DNA from: Cognatishimia sp. F0-27
Lineage (GTDB): Bacteria > Pseudomonadota > Alphaproteobacteria > Rhodobacterales > Rhodobacteraceae
Direction of reading: 5' to 3'
Length of the DNA stretch: 64,000 bases
NCBI RefSeq assembly: GCF_020667845.1
Contig: NZ_JAFMPQ010000026.1
Coordinates: 1 to 64,000 of the forward strand
The translations under genes were made by a program, and so were the position numbers. Of the stretch, positions 9,007 through 18,325 are shown piece after piece (position 1 is the stretch's first letter; each line of letters starts with the position of its first letter). The notes under the pieces were generated by a model. The model had not been told where the DNA came from, searched no databases, and saw only the letters and a list, made by a program, of their open reading frames with translations.

Positions 9007-10371
9007 ATGTCGCAGAATCCTCCAAATATCCGTCCTGACCTCGCCCCGGCTCCGAAAATCACGATGGACGGTCCGCGCGTCGGCCAGCCCACGATCGGCA
9101 TGGTCAGCCTTGGCTGCCCCAAGGCCCTTGTGGACAGCGAGCGGATCCTGACCCGGTTGCGCGCCGAAGGCTATGGCATCTCGCCCGACTACAGCGGCGC
9201 CGATGCGGTGATCGTGAACACCTGCGGCTTTCTTGACAGCGCCAAGGCGGAAAGCCTCGATGCCATCGGTGAGGCTCTGGCCGAAAATGGCCGCGTGATC
9301 GTCACCGGCTGTTTGGGCGCGGAGCCCGACTACATCACGGGAGCGCACCCCAAGGTGCTTGCGGTGACGGGACCGCATCAATACGAGCAGGTTCTCGATG
9401 CGGTGCACAAGGCGGTGCCCCCGGCTCCCGACCCGTTCATCGACCTTTTGCCCGCGACCGGCGTCAGCCTGACGCCACGCCACTACAGCTATCTCAAGAT
9501 TTCAGAGGGCTGTAACCACAAATGCAAATTCTGCATCATCCCCGATATGCGCGGTCGGCTCGCCTCGCGTCCGCACAGGGCGGTGATGCGCGAGGCGGAA
9601 AAGCTGGTTGAAGCCGGAGTGCGCGAGCTTCTGGTGATCAGTCAGGACACCTCCGCCTACGGGACTGACTGGAAGGATCGGGAGGCGAAATTCCCGATCC
9701 TGGACCTGGCGCGGGATTTGGGGTCGCTCGGGGCGTGGATCCGGCTGCACTACGTCTATCCATATCCGCATGTGCGGGACCTGATCCCGATGATGGCGGA
9801 TGGCGGCGTCTTGCCCTACCTCGACATCCCGTTCCAGCACGCGCATCCAGACACATTGCGCCGTATGGCCCGACCGGCGGCTGCCGAACGCACGCTCGAC
9901 GAGATCGCGGCTTGGCGCGCAGCGTGTCCGGATATCACCCTGCGCTCCACCTTCATCGTTGGATACCCCGGCGAGACGGAAGAGGAATTCCAGGTCCTGC
10001 TGGACTGGATGGACGAAGCGCAACTCGATCGTGTGGGGTGCTTCCAATATGAAAACGTGGATGGCGCGCGGTCGAATGCGCTGCCTGATCACGTGCCCGA
10101 CGAAATCAAGCAGGAGCGCTGGGCGCGGTTCATGCAGAAAGCGCAGGCCATTTCGGAAGCCAAGCTTGAAGCGAAGGTCGGACGCCGCATTCCGGTGATC
10201 GTGGACAGCGTCGAAGACGATGGCGCCACATGCCGAACCCAGAGCGACGCGCCGGAAATTGATGGCAACCTCTTCATCGACGAAGGCTTCGAAGCGTTGA
10301 CGCCGGGCGATATCGTGACCGTCGAGGTGGATGAAGCGGGAGAATACGATCTCTGGGGGCGCCTGATCTGA
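9007..10371 (+). CDS. rimO: Ribosomal protein S12 methylthiotransferase
   Basis: 454 residues. It methylthiolates an Asp of ribosomal protein S12 (Asp88 in E. coli numbering). The three family parts are present: the N-terminal UPF0004 domain with Cys in [17 protein letters not shown] and VTGCLG; the radical-SAM domain with [11 protein letters not shown] (CxxxCxxC, about residue 170); and a C-terminal TRAM domain ([12 protein letters not shown] to [16 protein letters not shown]). The ATG at 9007 gives the usual length; the open frame extends upstream to 8830 but that part has no family similarity. The 208 bases between gcrA and rimO hold no recognisable gene. Confidence 0.96.
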   Translation: MSQNPPNIRPDLAPAPKITMDGPRVGQPTIGMVSLGCPKALVDSERILTRLRAEGYGISPDYSGADAVIVNTCGFLDSAKAESLDAIGEALAENGRVIVTGCLGAEPDYITGAHPKVLAVTGPHQYEQVLDAVHKAVPPAPDPFIDLLPATGVSLTPRHYSYLKISEGCNHKCKFCIIPDMRGRLASRPHRAVMREAEKLVEAGVRELLVISQDTSAYGTDWKDREAKFPILDLARDLGSLGAWIRLHYVYPYPHVRDLIPMMADGGVLPYLDIPFQHAHPDTLRRMARPAAAERTLDEIAAWRAACPDITLRSTFIVGYPGETEEEFQVLLDWMDEAQLDRVGCFQYENVDGARSNALPDHVPDEIKQERWARFMQKAQAISEAKLEAKVGRRIPVIVDSVEDDGATCRTQSDAPEIDGNLFIDEGFEALTPGDIVTVEVDEAGEYDLWGRLI

Positions 10372-10504
10372 CGTTTGCGCCGGTGTCTTGGCGCGGCACG
10401 GATCGCCTTGGGCCTCCAACCCGCGCCACGCTGATGTCGGTCAGAACCTGCCCGTTCAGCGCTGCCGGTCAGCACATGCGCACCGGATCCAGATGAGCCG
10501 GAGG

Positions 10505-11575
10505 CTAGGAGGCCGGAAAGACCTCCCATTTGGCCATCATGGTTGGTTTCCTGAACCCATCGAGCCTGAATTGCCGCTTCATGAGCGCATCAGCTTTTTT
10601 CTTGGTGGCGGTCACCGCGATATCCATGCGCGCGGTGGCCTCGCAGTCGATCCCCAGTTCAAGCCAATCCTCGATCTTGAAAGGCACGGAAACCGACAGG
10701 CTATGCCCGCGCTTGATCGCGCGAGTTGTCGGTTCCGCCAAAGCGTCGTTGTTGAGAAAGGGAACGACCTGCGGCTTTGCGGTTTCTGGTGGTGTGACGT
10801 GCACATAGCTCGCATCACCATTCGGCGCGTCCGGGGGGCGTTGCGTGCGCGGCGGTTCCGGTGCGCCTGGCCAGGCAGTATAGACATAGGCGCCCCGCAT
10901 CGGCCCTTCATATTCCGTCAGCGTGAGAGACACGGGGACAGCCACCTGAAAGCTGTGATCGCGCGGTGCGCCGGAGCGCGTATCGGTGATCGCGTAGTTT
11001 CTGGAGCCTGAGAGCCCCACGCCCCGGATCTTGAGCGCGAAAGACGCTTTCCCCGCGGTTTCGTTCTCGGCATCCACCTGCACGGTCAGCGCCTTTTCCA
11101 CCCACGGATCGACCACGTAATCAAAAATTGGCACATGCACGACAACGGGTTTGCCCATGTCGCGACCGGTTGGGGCGAACCCGCCAAACCATGCGGCCCA
11201 GACCGAGATGAGCTTTCCAAGGCGCGGATCTTCGCGTTTTTCCTCACGGTCTTGCCGGCTTGTGGCAATGGCGAGGCCGATGCTGTCCAGATCGTCGGGG
11301 GTCTGAAAGGGATCGGGCAGCTCTTCGAGAAAGGCGCGCGCATCCGCTGCCATGGCACCCATCGCATCTTCTGCCAGACCCTTTGCACCGAAGGGCGACA
11401 GGGTCATCTGGTCCGGAGGAACCTGCCGCATGATGTCCCGCATGGCATGGAGCATTGGCAGGCCCTGCTGCTGTATGCGCTGCCGCAATTCATAGGGATC
11501 GGTGAGAAAGGGTGGCTGGGCGGCGTCCGCGGGGCCGGGATCGTCCGCGCCCTGAGCGTCAAAATCGTCCTGCAT
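10505..11575 (-). CDS. Conserved-looking protein of unknown function
   Basis: 356 residues, cytoplasmic, no membrane segment. The N-terminal 100 residues are acidic and helical, and a central beta-rich segment follows (WVEKALTVQVDAENETAG, then KIRGVGLSGSRNYAITDTRS, then HSFQVAVPVSLTLTEYEGP). A Pro-rich linker PGAPEPPRTQRPPDAPNG is near residue 240, and the C-terminus is charged (TATKKKADALMKR). I do not recognise a family. Start: GGAAAGGAG lies seven bases before the ATG at 11575; a longer frame to 11611 lacks such a site. The CII-like gene 11696-12154 precedes it on the same strand, with a 120-base gap. Confidence 0.6.
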   Translation of the reverse strand: MQDDFDAQGADDPGPADAAQPPFLTDPYELRQRIQQQGLPMLHAMRDIMRQVPPDQMTLSPFGAKGLAEDAMGAMAADARAFLEELPDPFQTPDDLDSIGLAIATSRQDREEKREDPRLGKLISVWAAWFGGFAPTGRDMGKPVVVHVPIFDYVVDPWVEKALTVQVDAENETAGKASFALKIRGVGLSGSRNYAITDTRSGAPRDHSFQVAVPVSLTLTEYEGPMRGAYVYTAWPGAPEPPRTQRPPDAPNGDASYVHVTPPETAKPQVVPFLNNDALAEPTTRAIKRGHSLSVSVPFKIEDWLELGIDCEATARMDIAVTATKKKADALMKRQFRLDGFRKPTMMAKWEVFPAS

Positions 11576-11695
11576 GAAAACTCCTTTCCGAGAATGGCAA
11601 CATGGTGCCATCCGAAAAAGAACGCATCAAGGCTCGCGGTTGCTGCCTTGATCGCGATGCGTTTCGTGCGGATCTGGCCCGGACTGTCCGGTGCG

Positions 11696-12154
11696 TTATT
11701 GCGTCTCGTCTTCGAGGTGCAGCTTCATGTCGATCAGCACTTGCTGGATCGTGAGCGTTTCCTTGAGGAGCCGCTTGGCCTCATTGGCCGTGATCACGCC
11801 ATCTGCAATGGATTGATGATATTCTGCCATCAGCATCGCAAATCTCTGTGACAGGGCAATCACATCGGCATTCACGCCACCGCTCGTTTTCTCATTGCGG
11901 CGCCGTTCATCGAATTGCAGCGAGATGCCCTTGAGTTCGGCCAGCGCCGAAGTGACATGTGGATAGCTCGACGCCTCTTCGAGAGCAGCCACCGCGTCGA
12001 TCGGCATGAACCTGTCCGCGTGCTCGTCGTAATCCGAATAATAGCGGCCAAGCGTTGCCTTGGATTTGCCCGTCAACTCACAGGCTGCTTCGACCCCGAT
12101 ATCCTTGACCAAGGCTTCGGTGTGTTTCTTGAGATACCGCCCGACTGTCGACAT
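11696..12154 (-). CDS. Putative DNA-binding protein, phage-CII-like helix-turn-helix
   Basis: 152 residues. The first 45 residues read as a helix-turn-helix (KHTEALVKDIGVEAACELTG, then KSKATLGRYYS) resembling the CII-type regulators of lambdoid-like phages and related chromosomal proteins. The remaining part is helical and acidic-basic, with predicted coiled-coil character (LSQRFAMLMAEYHQSIADG, EAKRLLKETLTIQQVLIDMK). AAGGG lies five bases upstream of the ATG. There are no other phage genes nearby. It may regulate its downstream partner 10505-11575. The family assignment rests only on the shape of the N-terminus. Confidence 0.55.
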   Translation of the reverse strand: MSTVGRYLKKHTEALVKDIGVEAACELTGKSKATLGRYYSDYDEHADRFMPIDAVAALEEASSYPHVTSALAELKGISLQFDERRRNEKTSGGVNADVIALSQRFAMLMAEYHQSIADGVITANEAKRLLKETLTIQQVLIDMKLHLEDETQ

Positions 12155-12316
12155 GCCATCCCTTGCATCTTGCTTCGCTTTTCCGCCGGCGCATGCCCCA
12201 GCGGGAACCGGGCGCCGATATTCCCCTTAAAGGTCGGGCAGCGCAATGTCATGTCTCTTTTCAAGCCCGCAGCGAGACGGGCACCGGCTTGCCCACACCG
12301 CTGGCGGTGTTGTGGC

Positions 12317-12364
12317 CCCGCCAGGCTCCGTTTTCTCCCCGGAGAACAGGGTCTGGCGGGTTTT
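12317..12364 (+). promoter_or_regulatory. Two-tier hairpin with short T run in the tdk leader region
   Basis: CCCGCCAG at 12317-12324 pairs perfectly with CTGGCGGG at 12353-12360 and is followed by TTTT (12361-12364). Inside, CTCCG and CGGAG form a second stem. On the plus strand this resembles an intrinsic terminator or attenuator about 160 bases before the tdk start. The rest of the 371-base gap between the divergent genes (12155-12525) contains no gene that I can support. Confidence 0.4.
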
Positions 12365-12525
12365 GTCCAAAATCCGGGCAAAGTGCTTGCAGGCCTGTTG
12401 CGGCGCCGGAGTTCCAACCCCCTTGTGAGCTCCGGTGCCGCGCTATTGTCTGCAACCCGACAAATGCCACGTTTCCCGACGCCGAGCCCTTGCCTTCAGC
12501 CTCGCGTCTGGGGCATCAGCGCGCC

Positions 12526-13113
12526 ATGGCCAAGCTCTATTTTCATTACTCCACGATGAACGCGGGCAAATCGACCCTGCTCTTGCAGGCCGCGCATAAC
12601 TACAACGAACGCGGGATGGAGACTTATCTCATGACCGCCGCGCTCGACACGCGTGCGGGTCAGGGGCGTATCGGGTCCCGGATCGGGCTGGGCCGGGAGG
12701 CAGACGGCTTCGAGACGGATGCGGACCTGTTTGCCAAGATCGCTGCGCGGCTCGAACAGGGGGCGGTGGCCTGTGTGTTCATCGATGAGGCGCAGTTCCT
12801 GACCGCCAAGCAGGTATGGCAACTCGCCCGGGCGGTGGATGACCTTGGCGTGCCGATCATGTGCTACGGTCTGCGTGTCGACTTTCGGGGTGAACTGTTT
12901 CCGGGCTCCGCCGCGCTTCTGGCACTGGCGGACGAGATGCGCGAAGTCCGCACGATTTGCCATTGCGGCAAGAAGGCAACGATGGTGGTGCGGCAAGGGC
13001 ACGATGGGGCGGTGTTGCGCGACGGGGCGCAGATCCAGATTGGCGGCAACGAGACGTATGTCAGCCTGTGCCGTCTGCACTGGCGCGAGGCGATGGGTGA
13101 CACGCCTGGCTGA
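12526..13113 (+). CDS. tdk: Thymidine kinase
   Basis: 195 residues, the usual length of bacterial type-II (TK1-like) thymidine kinase, which phosphorylates thymidine with ATP in the salvage pathway. Walker A is STMNAGKST (residues 9-17), the catalytic Glu lies in VFIDEAQFL, and the Zn-binding Cys residues are in ICHCGKKA and in SLCRLHW near the end. The lasso-domain substrate loop with GGNETYVSLC is intact. The ATG at 12526 begins the conserved MAKLYFHYSTMNAGK; the upstream extension of the frame has no family similarity. Confidence 0.95.
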   Translation: MAKLYFHYSTMNAGKSTLLLQAAHNYNERGMETYLMTAALDTRAGQGRIGSRIGLGREADGFETDADLFAKIAARLEQGAVACVFIDEAQFLTAKQVWQLARAVDDLGVPIMCYGLRVDFRGELFPGSAALLALADEMREVRTICHCGKKATMVVRQGHDGAVLRDGAQIQIGGNETYVSLCRLHWREAMGDTPG

Positions 13114-13149
13114 GCGTCGGACCGGGCGTTGACCGCTCGCGGCCGCCGG

Positions 13150-13545
13150 TTATTCCCACCAACGGTCAATGGTGGCGATGTCGTCATCCGACCAGCCGAA
13201 GTGATGCGCAAATTCGTGCACGGTCACATGCGCGATCAACTCGTCGAGTGTAACGTCCCCCCTGTCCCGCCATTCGGCCAGGATGGGTTGCCGGAACAGC
13301 CAGACCGTATCCGGAAAGGGAGACGGGTCCGAAACGCTCTTTTCCGTCATTGGAATGCCATCATAAAGCCCGGTCAATTCGAGCGGGTCGTCCATCTCGA
13401 ACTCCGCCAGGATTTCCGCCGGGGGCATGTCCTCGACGCGCAAGAGAACGTGCCGCGCCGCCCCCGCAAAGGGTTCGGGGAAGCCGCTCACCGTGGCGCG
13501 CGCAACGGTTTCAAAGCGTGAGGACGAGGTGTCTGTCGTGGTCAC
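13150..13545 (-). CDS. Minimal zincin metallopeptidase-like protein (PF06262 type)
   Basis: 131 residues. The zinc motif HEFAHHFGWSDDD (HExxHxxGxxD) is near the C-terminus, preceded by the family hallmark LTGLYDGIPMTEKS. Such small proteins are widespread in bacteria and their substrates are unknown. I prefer the GTG at 13545 (GGGGAC eight bases upstream) because homologues begin near this residue; an upstream ATG at 13587 would add 14 residues of non-conserved sequence. It is convergent with tdk and followed upstream by thpR on the same strand. Confidence 0.87.
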   Translation of the reverse strand: MTTTDTSSSRFETVARATVSGFPEPFAGAARHVLLRVEDMPPAEILAEFEMDDPLELTGLYDGIPMTEKSVSDPSPFPDTVWLFRQPILAEWRDRGDVTLDELIAHVTVHEFAHHFGWSDDDIATIDRWWE

Positions 13546-13647
13546 GGGCACGGGTCCCCGGTGTTGGTGCCGCCGGTCCACGCCCACATCATGACCGCCC
13601 GAGCGGGGGTGCGGCCCGTGGCAAGGGGACCGGCGTGGATGGTCAGG

Positions 13648-14184
13648 TCATGCGGAGCAAAGCCCCAGCGGATACTCGGCCAGTGTCTCATGCAGCGCAC
13701 CTTCGGGGCGGAGGGTCGAATGGACAAGCAAAAAGCGTTCCGCCGCAAATGGCGGCAGGTCATGTCCGATCAACGTCTCGTATCCCGCAGCGGGGTCCGT
13801 TCCCGCCCGCAGACGCGCGAGTGTCAGATGCGGTCGGAACCGACGTCTTTCAACGTCGACCCCTGCGCCATGCAGGCGGGATCGGATACGGTCATGCAGC
13901 GCCACCAGAGGCGCGCCGCCATCGGCATGAAGCCCCAGCGCGCGTCCGTGCCGACCGCCGAAAAGCACCGGGCCGGTCAGGCGGATGTCAAACGCGGGCA
14001 GCATGAGGGTTTCGAGCGCTTCGTGACAGGCCTCTGCCGCATCGCCGTGTTGTTCGCCGAGAAAAACGAGCGTGATATGCAGCTGTTCCTCCGGCACTGG
14101 CCGCCCGTCGGGCAGGCGGCTTTGCAGCGCCGTGACGGCGGCGCGGGCATCGTCTGGCAGAGGCAAGGCGATAAAGAGGCGCAT
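13648..14184 (-). CDS. thpR: RNA 2',3'-cyclic phosphodiesterase (2H family)
   Basis: 178 residues. The two HxTL catalytic motifs of the 2H phosphoesterase family are present: HITLVFLG (about 37-44) and HLTLARLRAG (about 123-132). The enzyme opens 2',3'-cyclic phosphates to 2'-phosphate ends and can ligate tRNA halves in vitro. MRLFIALPLP is the expected N-terminus. The gene is divergent from the MFS transporter gene at 14343. Confidence 0.94.
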   Translation of the reverse strand: MRLFIALPLPDDARAAVTALQSRLPDGRPVPEEQLHITLVFLGEQHGDAAEACHEALETLMLPAFDIRLTGPVLFGGRHGRALGLHADGGAPLVALHDRIRSRLHGAGVDVERRRFRPHLTLARLRAGTDPAAGYETLIGHDLPPFAAERFLLVHSTLRPEGALHETLAEYPLGLCSA

Positions 14185-14342
14185 GGCAGCGACCTGCCAT
14201 AACCGCGCCGGCTTGAAAAGACCGCGCCGCGCAGGCCGCGCCCGCGACGCAGGGCCGGTGCGAGCGTGGCTGCGCGTGAACGGCCGCTGAAACCCTTCCG
14301 GACCCTATACAAGGGCAGGCTGTCGCCCCTAGGCTGATCGCC

Positions 14343-15566
14343 ATGGGACCGCTGAGACACAATCGCGATTATGCACGGCTTTTCGGAGCGCAAGTGGTCG
14401 CGCTGACTGGAACGGGTCTGATGACGGTCGCGCTGGGGCTTCTGGCCTTCGAGATCGCGGGCGAGGGGGCAGGCGGCGTGCTTGGCACCGTCTTTGCCAT
14501 CAAGATGATCGCCTATGTCGGGCTGTCGCCGATCGCGCAGGCCCTTGTGGCGCGCGCCCCGCGCAAGACCGTTCTGATAGCCGCCGATCTGGTCCGGGCG
14601 GCGGCCGCCCTGTGCCTGCCTTTCGTCAGCGAACTCTGGCAGGTCTTCGCTTTGGTGTTTGTGCTTCAGGCCGCGTCGGCAACCTTTACCCCGGCCTATC
14701 AATCGGTTCTGCCGGATCTCCTGCCGGATGAAGGGGAGTACACCCGTGCCCTTTCCCTGTCGCGACTGGCCTATGACATGGAGAATTTGACAAGTCCGGC
14801 ACTTGCCGGTCTGGCCTTGCTTCTTGTGCCGTTCGAAAGTCTGTTTGCGGGCACCGCGCTCGGTTTTCTGGCCTCGGCCTGTCTGGTCGCTCTGGCGCGG
14901 GTGCCAAGGGCGCGCGCGGTGGAAGGGTCGTTTCGTCGCCGGGTGACGGCGGGGATCAGTCGATATCTCCTGACGCCGCGCCTGCGCGGATTGCTGTCTC
15001 TCAACTTTTGCGTGGCGATGGTGGGTGCGTTTGTGCTGGTGAACACGGTTGTTCTCGTGCGCGGCGTCTATGGCAGCAGCGAAAGCGGTCTCGCGCTGGC
15101 CATGGCGGTGTTCGGTGCCGGGTCCATGGCCAGCGCGCTTGCACTTCCTGCCCTGCTGGAGCGGGTCGCCGACCGAACGGTGATGCTGCGCGCGGGGGCG
15201 GGACTGGCCGGGCTGGGGCTTGTGGCGGGCCTGTTGCTGGCCCTACAGGGGCCGCCGCCGGTGTTGGCTGGCCTTGCCGCTCTGATGCTTGCAGGCGCGC
15301 TGCAATCTGCGGTGATGACCCCGTCGGGGCGGTTGATCCGCCGCTCCGGACAAGCGGGAACCCATGCCGCACTCTTTGCGGCACAGTTTGCCCTCAGCCA
15401 TGCATGCTGGCTTCTGTCCTACCCGCTGGCGGGCTGGGCCGGCCAGGCGTTGGGTTTTGGATGGGCCTTGTGCGTCATGAGCGGGCTTGGCGCGGCGGGG
15501 GTCCTGATGGCTGCGTGGGTCTGGCCGAAAGAGATCGCCACTGACGCGCAGCGCGCCACGGGCTGA
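14343..15566 (+). CDS. MFS transporter
   Basis: 407 residues with about 12 hydrophobic segments, the first at residues 10-30 (LFGAQVVALTGTGLMTVALG). The MFS loop 2-3 motif appears as ARAPRKTVLIAADLVRA and the central cytoplasmic loop around residues 190-215 is basic. Resemblance is to the DHA-like drug exporters, so an efflux role is likely, but the substrate cannot be read. The start ATG at 14343 follows the divergent thpR promoter region. Monocistronic by orientation: the next gene on the right is on the opposite strand. Confidence 0.85.
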   Translation: MGPLRHNRDYARLFGAQVVALTGTGLMTVALGLLAFEIAGEGAGGVLGTVFAIKMIAYVGLSPIAQALVARAPRKTVLIAADLVRAAAALCLPFVSELWQVFALVFVLQAASATFTPAYQSVLPDLLPDEGEYTRALSLSRLAYDMENLTSPALAGLALLLVPFESLFAGTALGFLASACLVALARVPRARAVEGSFRRRVTAGISRYLLTPRLRGLLSLNFCVAMVGAFVLVNTVVLVRGVYGSSESGLALAMAVFGAGSMASALALPALLERVADRTVMLRAGAGLAGLGLVAGLLLALQGPPPVLAGLAALMLAGALQSAVMTPSGRLIRRSGQAGTHAALFAAQFALSHACWLLSYPLAGWAGQALGFGWALCVMSGLGAAGVLMAAWVWPKEIATDAQRATG

Positions 15567-15612
15567 GCCTAGCCAGACATGCGGCGCATGCTGTGCGGTG
15601 CAAAGGTTCAAT

Positions 15613-16557
15613 TCAGAGCGATGTCAGAACCGTGTCGGGCAGCAGGCGCGCCACATCGCTCTTGCGGCATAGTTCGGTCCCCTTGGTCATGCAGGCTGCC
15701 GAGGCCGCTGCCGCGCCCATGCGGAGCGCCTCCCGGGCCGGCTGACCACGCGACAATGCCAGCACAAACCCACCCACGAAACTGTCCCCGGCGCCGATCT
15801 TCGATTGCACCGGGACATCCGCGGCACTCACATGCACGCGCCCATTTGGACCCGCCATCACCGACCCGTCGGCCCCCCTCGCTACGATCACATACCGCGC
15901 GGCCCCGCCGGCACGCAGCGCTTCGGCGAAGTCTGCGCTGTCCCCGCGCGAAGGAAGCGCGCGGCCTGTCAGCGTTTCGGCTTCTTCGCTGTCCATCCGC
16001 AAGATCTCCGGACACGGCTGCGGACCGGCGGCAAGAGCGGCCAGATGCGGCCCGGAGGTGTCGATCACAACCCGACGCCCCGGGCCCAGCGCGGCCACCA
16101 TGCGGGTGCAGAACCCGGTATCGGCGCCGGGCGGCATGCTGCCGGACAAGACCACGATGGCTTCCGGGTCAGCGGCGGCCGACAGGGTTTCTGTAGCCTG
16201 ATCCATAGCCGCATCACTCCAGACCGGGCCGGGCAGCACAAAGCGGTATTGGCCGTGTGTCGCGCGGTCTGTCACGGCAAAGCTGAGCCGCGTCTCACCC
16301 GGCCCATCAAGTCGCAAGGTATCCAGCCCTGCCTGCGCAAGCAGCGCCGCGAGCGCCTCGCCCCGCGCGCCCCCCAGCGCCACAGCAGCCAGCGCCGCGC
16401 CGCCGAGGTGCCTGATCGCCCGCGCGACATTGACGCCCCCGCCGCCCGGTTCCGCGCGTTCCGCGGCACAGCGCAGTTTTGGCCCGGGCAGGACGCTGGC
16501 GGCTTCGGTCGCGAGATCGAGCGCCGGATTCAAGGTCAGTGTCAGAATTTGGCTCAT
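15613..16557 (-). CDS. pfkB: 6-phosphofructokinase II / 1-phosphofructokinase family (PfkB type)
   Basis: 314 residues of the ribokinase/PfkB fold. The N-terminus ILTLTLNPALDLATEA, the GGGGVNVARAIRHLGG motif, IVVLSGSMPPG, the catalytic GAGDSFVGGF and the C-terminal TKGTELC match the E. coli PfkB pattern better than FruK. It phosphorylates fructose-6-phosphate, tagatose-6-phosphate or fructose-1-phosphate; sequence alone cannot decide. No PTS genes are near, which argues mildly against a FruK role. The ATG at 16557 begins the conserved MSQILTLTLNP. It is divergent from gltX. Confidence 0.82.
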   Translation of the reverse strand: MSQILTLTLNPALDLATEAASVLPGPKLRCAAERAEPGGGGVNVARAIRHLGGAALAAVALGGARGEALAALLAQAGLDTLRLDGPGETRLSFAVTDRATHGQYRFVLPGPVWSDAAMDQATETLSAAADPEAIVVLSGSMPPGADTGFCTRMVAALGPGRRVVIDTSGPHLAALAAGPQPCPEILRMDSEEAETLTGRALPSRGDSADFAEALRAGGAARYVIVARGADGSVMAGPNGRVHVSAADVPVQSKIGAGDSFVGGFVLALSRGQPAREALRMGAAAASAACMTKGTELCRKSDVARLLPDTVLTSL

Positions 16558-16678
16558 GAGCTGTGTGGCCTTCCGTTTTGCCGCGATGATGATCGGCACC
16601 ACGGGTCAGGGGAAGGGGCAGAACTGGACAAATCGGCGCGGCTGTGAAAACACGCAACCTCCAAGGAGAGCCCAGCCC

Positions 16679-18004
16679 ATGACCGTGACCCGATTTGCGC
16701 CATCGCCCACCGGCTATATCCATGTGGGTAACCTGCGCACCGCGCTGTTCAATCACCTGATCGCCCGCAAGTCCGGCGGCACGTTTATCCTGCGGATCGA
16801 CGACACAGACCCGGAGCGCTCGAAAGAGACCTATGTCGATGCGATTCGCGAAGATCTTGAATGGCTCGGCCTGACATGGGACCGGATGGAGCGCCAGTCC
16901 CAGCGTCTTGACCGTTACGCGGAAGCCGCCGACCGGTTGCGTGGCATGGGGCGGTTTTATGAGGCGTTCGAGACGCCGACCGAGCTTGATCTCAAGCGCA
17001 AGAAACAGCTCAACATGGGCAAGCCGCCGGTTTACGACCGGGCGGCGCTGGCCTTGTCAGAGGACGAAAAGGCTGCGCTGCGGGCGGAGCGTGGCGATGG
17101 GGTGTGGCGTTTCAAGCTCGATCATGAGCGGATCACATGGGACGATGGCATTCTGGGCGACGTTTCCATTGATGCAGCATCCGTGTCGGACCCGGTTTTG
17201 ATCCGCGCGGACGGGCAGGTGCTCTATACGTTGGCCTCCGTCGTCGATGACATGGAGATGGGCGTGACTCATGTGGTGCGCGGCAACGATCACGTGACCA
17301 ACACCGCGACGCAGATCCAGATGATCCGCGCGCTGGGCGGTGAGCCACCGGCATTTGCGCATCATTCGTTGCTGACCGGTCCACAGGGCGAGTCGCTTTC
17401 CAAGCGGCTTGGCACGTTGTCGCTGCGGGACCTGCGCGAGGCGGGTGTCGAACCCGAAGCGCTGTTGTCTTTGATGGCGCGGCTGGGCTCGTCGCAGCCG
17501 GTGGAACTGCGCATGAGCCTCGATGAAATCGCGGACGGGTTTGATCCGTCGCAATTCGGCTCCGCGCCGACGAAATTCGATGTGGATGACCTCTATCCGC
17601 TGACCGCGCGGAAATTGCACGGGTTGGAACTCGACGCGGTGGCCGAAGACGTGGCAGCGCTGGGCGTGCCGGCGGACAAGGCCGCGCTCTTCTGGAAGGT
17701 CACGCGCGAAAACATCACCACGCGCAAGGATCTTGCGGCGTGGTGGACGCTCTTCAGCGAGGGTGCAGAGCCGCTTGTCGACGAGGACGACCGCGCCTTC
17801 GTGGAGCAGGCCTTCGAGATGCTGGGCGATCCGCCTTATACCGACGACACCTGGAGCGCGTGGACCTCCGCGGTGAAGGAGGCAACGGGGCGCAAGGGCA
17901 AGGGGCTTTTCATGCCGTTGCGCAAGGCGGTGACCGGGCGCCAGCGCGGCCCGGAAATGGCGGAGCTCATGCCGCTCCTGCAGGTCAAGCCCGGCTTGCG
18001 CTGA
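16679..18004 (+). CDS. gltX: Glutamyl-tRNA synthetase (second-type, HVGN/SLSKR)
   Basis: 441 residues. The class-I motifs are RFAPSPTGYIHVGNLRTALF (HIGH replaced by HVGN, residues about 15-18) and ESLSKRLGTL (the KMSKS region). FILRIDDTDPERS and the QLNMGKPPVYDR insertion are typical of the second GluRS of alphaproteobacteria. It charges glutamate onto tRNA; in organisms with two copies one may serve tRNA-Gln mischarging, but which copy this is cannot be determined here. AAGGAGA precedes the ATG at 16679 by ten bases. The frame extends upstream but without family similarity. Confidence 0.93.
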   Translation: MTVTRFAPSPTGYIHVGNLRTALFNHLIARKSGGTFILRIDDTDPERSKETYVDAIREDLEWLGLTWDRMERQSQRLDRYAEAADRLRGMGRFYEAFETPTELDLKRKKQLNMGKPPVYDRAALALSEDEKAALRAERGDGVWRFKLDHERITWDDGILGDVSIDAASVSDPVLIRADGQVLYTLASVVDDMEMGVTHVVRGNDHVTNTATQIQMIRALGGEPPAFAHHSLLTGPQGESLSKRLGTLSLRDLREAGVEPEALLSLMARLGSSQPVELRMSLDEIADGFDPSQFGSAPTKFDVDDLYPLTARKLHGLELDAVAEDVAALGVPADKAALFWKVTRENITTRKDLAAWWTLFSEGAEPLVDEDDRAFVEQAFEMLGDPPYTDDTWSAWTSAVKEATGRKGKGLFMPLRKAVTGRQRGPEMAELMPLLQVKPGLR

Positions 18005-18325
18005 TCGCGTCCTGTGCCGGGGGCGCTCTTGTCCGCATTTTTGCGGCAGGAGCAAGCCCGTCCGGCCGGGCGCGCGCTTGTGCAGACAGAGGTGACCCCG
18101 TGCTGACGGGGGCCGGCGCTTGTGGGGTGTGGTGAACCTCTCGCCCTTGGAGGGTTTTGCAGGCATACAAGGAAACTGGCGGCGCCTTTTGTTGGTAGGC
18201 TGGTCTTTGCGGTGTTGTGGAAACGGCGGCTCCTGCGCCGCTTCGCCGTGATCCGCGCGGCGACACAGGTTTTGACCTTGTGAATTTTTCAGCGCGTTTT
18301 CTGCGCGCAGCAGCGGGAGACGACC
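18005..18325. other. Gap of 321 bases without recognisable gene
   Basis: A short palindrome CCGCATTTTTGCGG lies at about 18035. Near 18140 there is a weak hairpin (CCTC, loop, GAGG followed by GTTTT). I found no reading frame with coding character on either strand, and no tRNA-like structure. The last part probably carries the promoter for the MATE gene. Confidence 0.5.
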
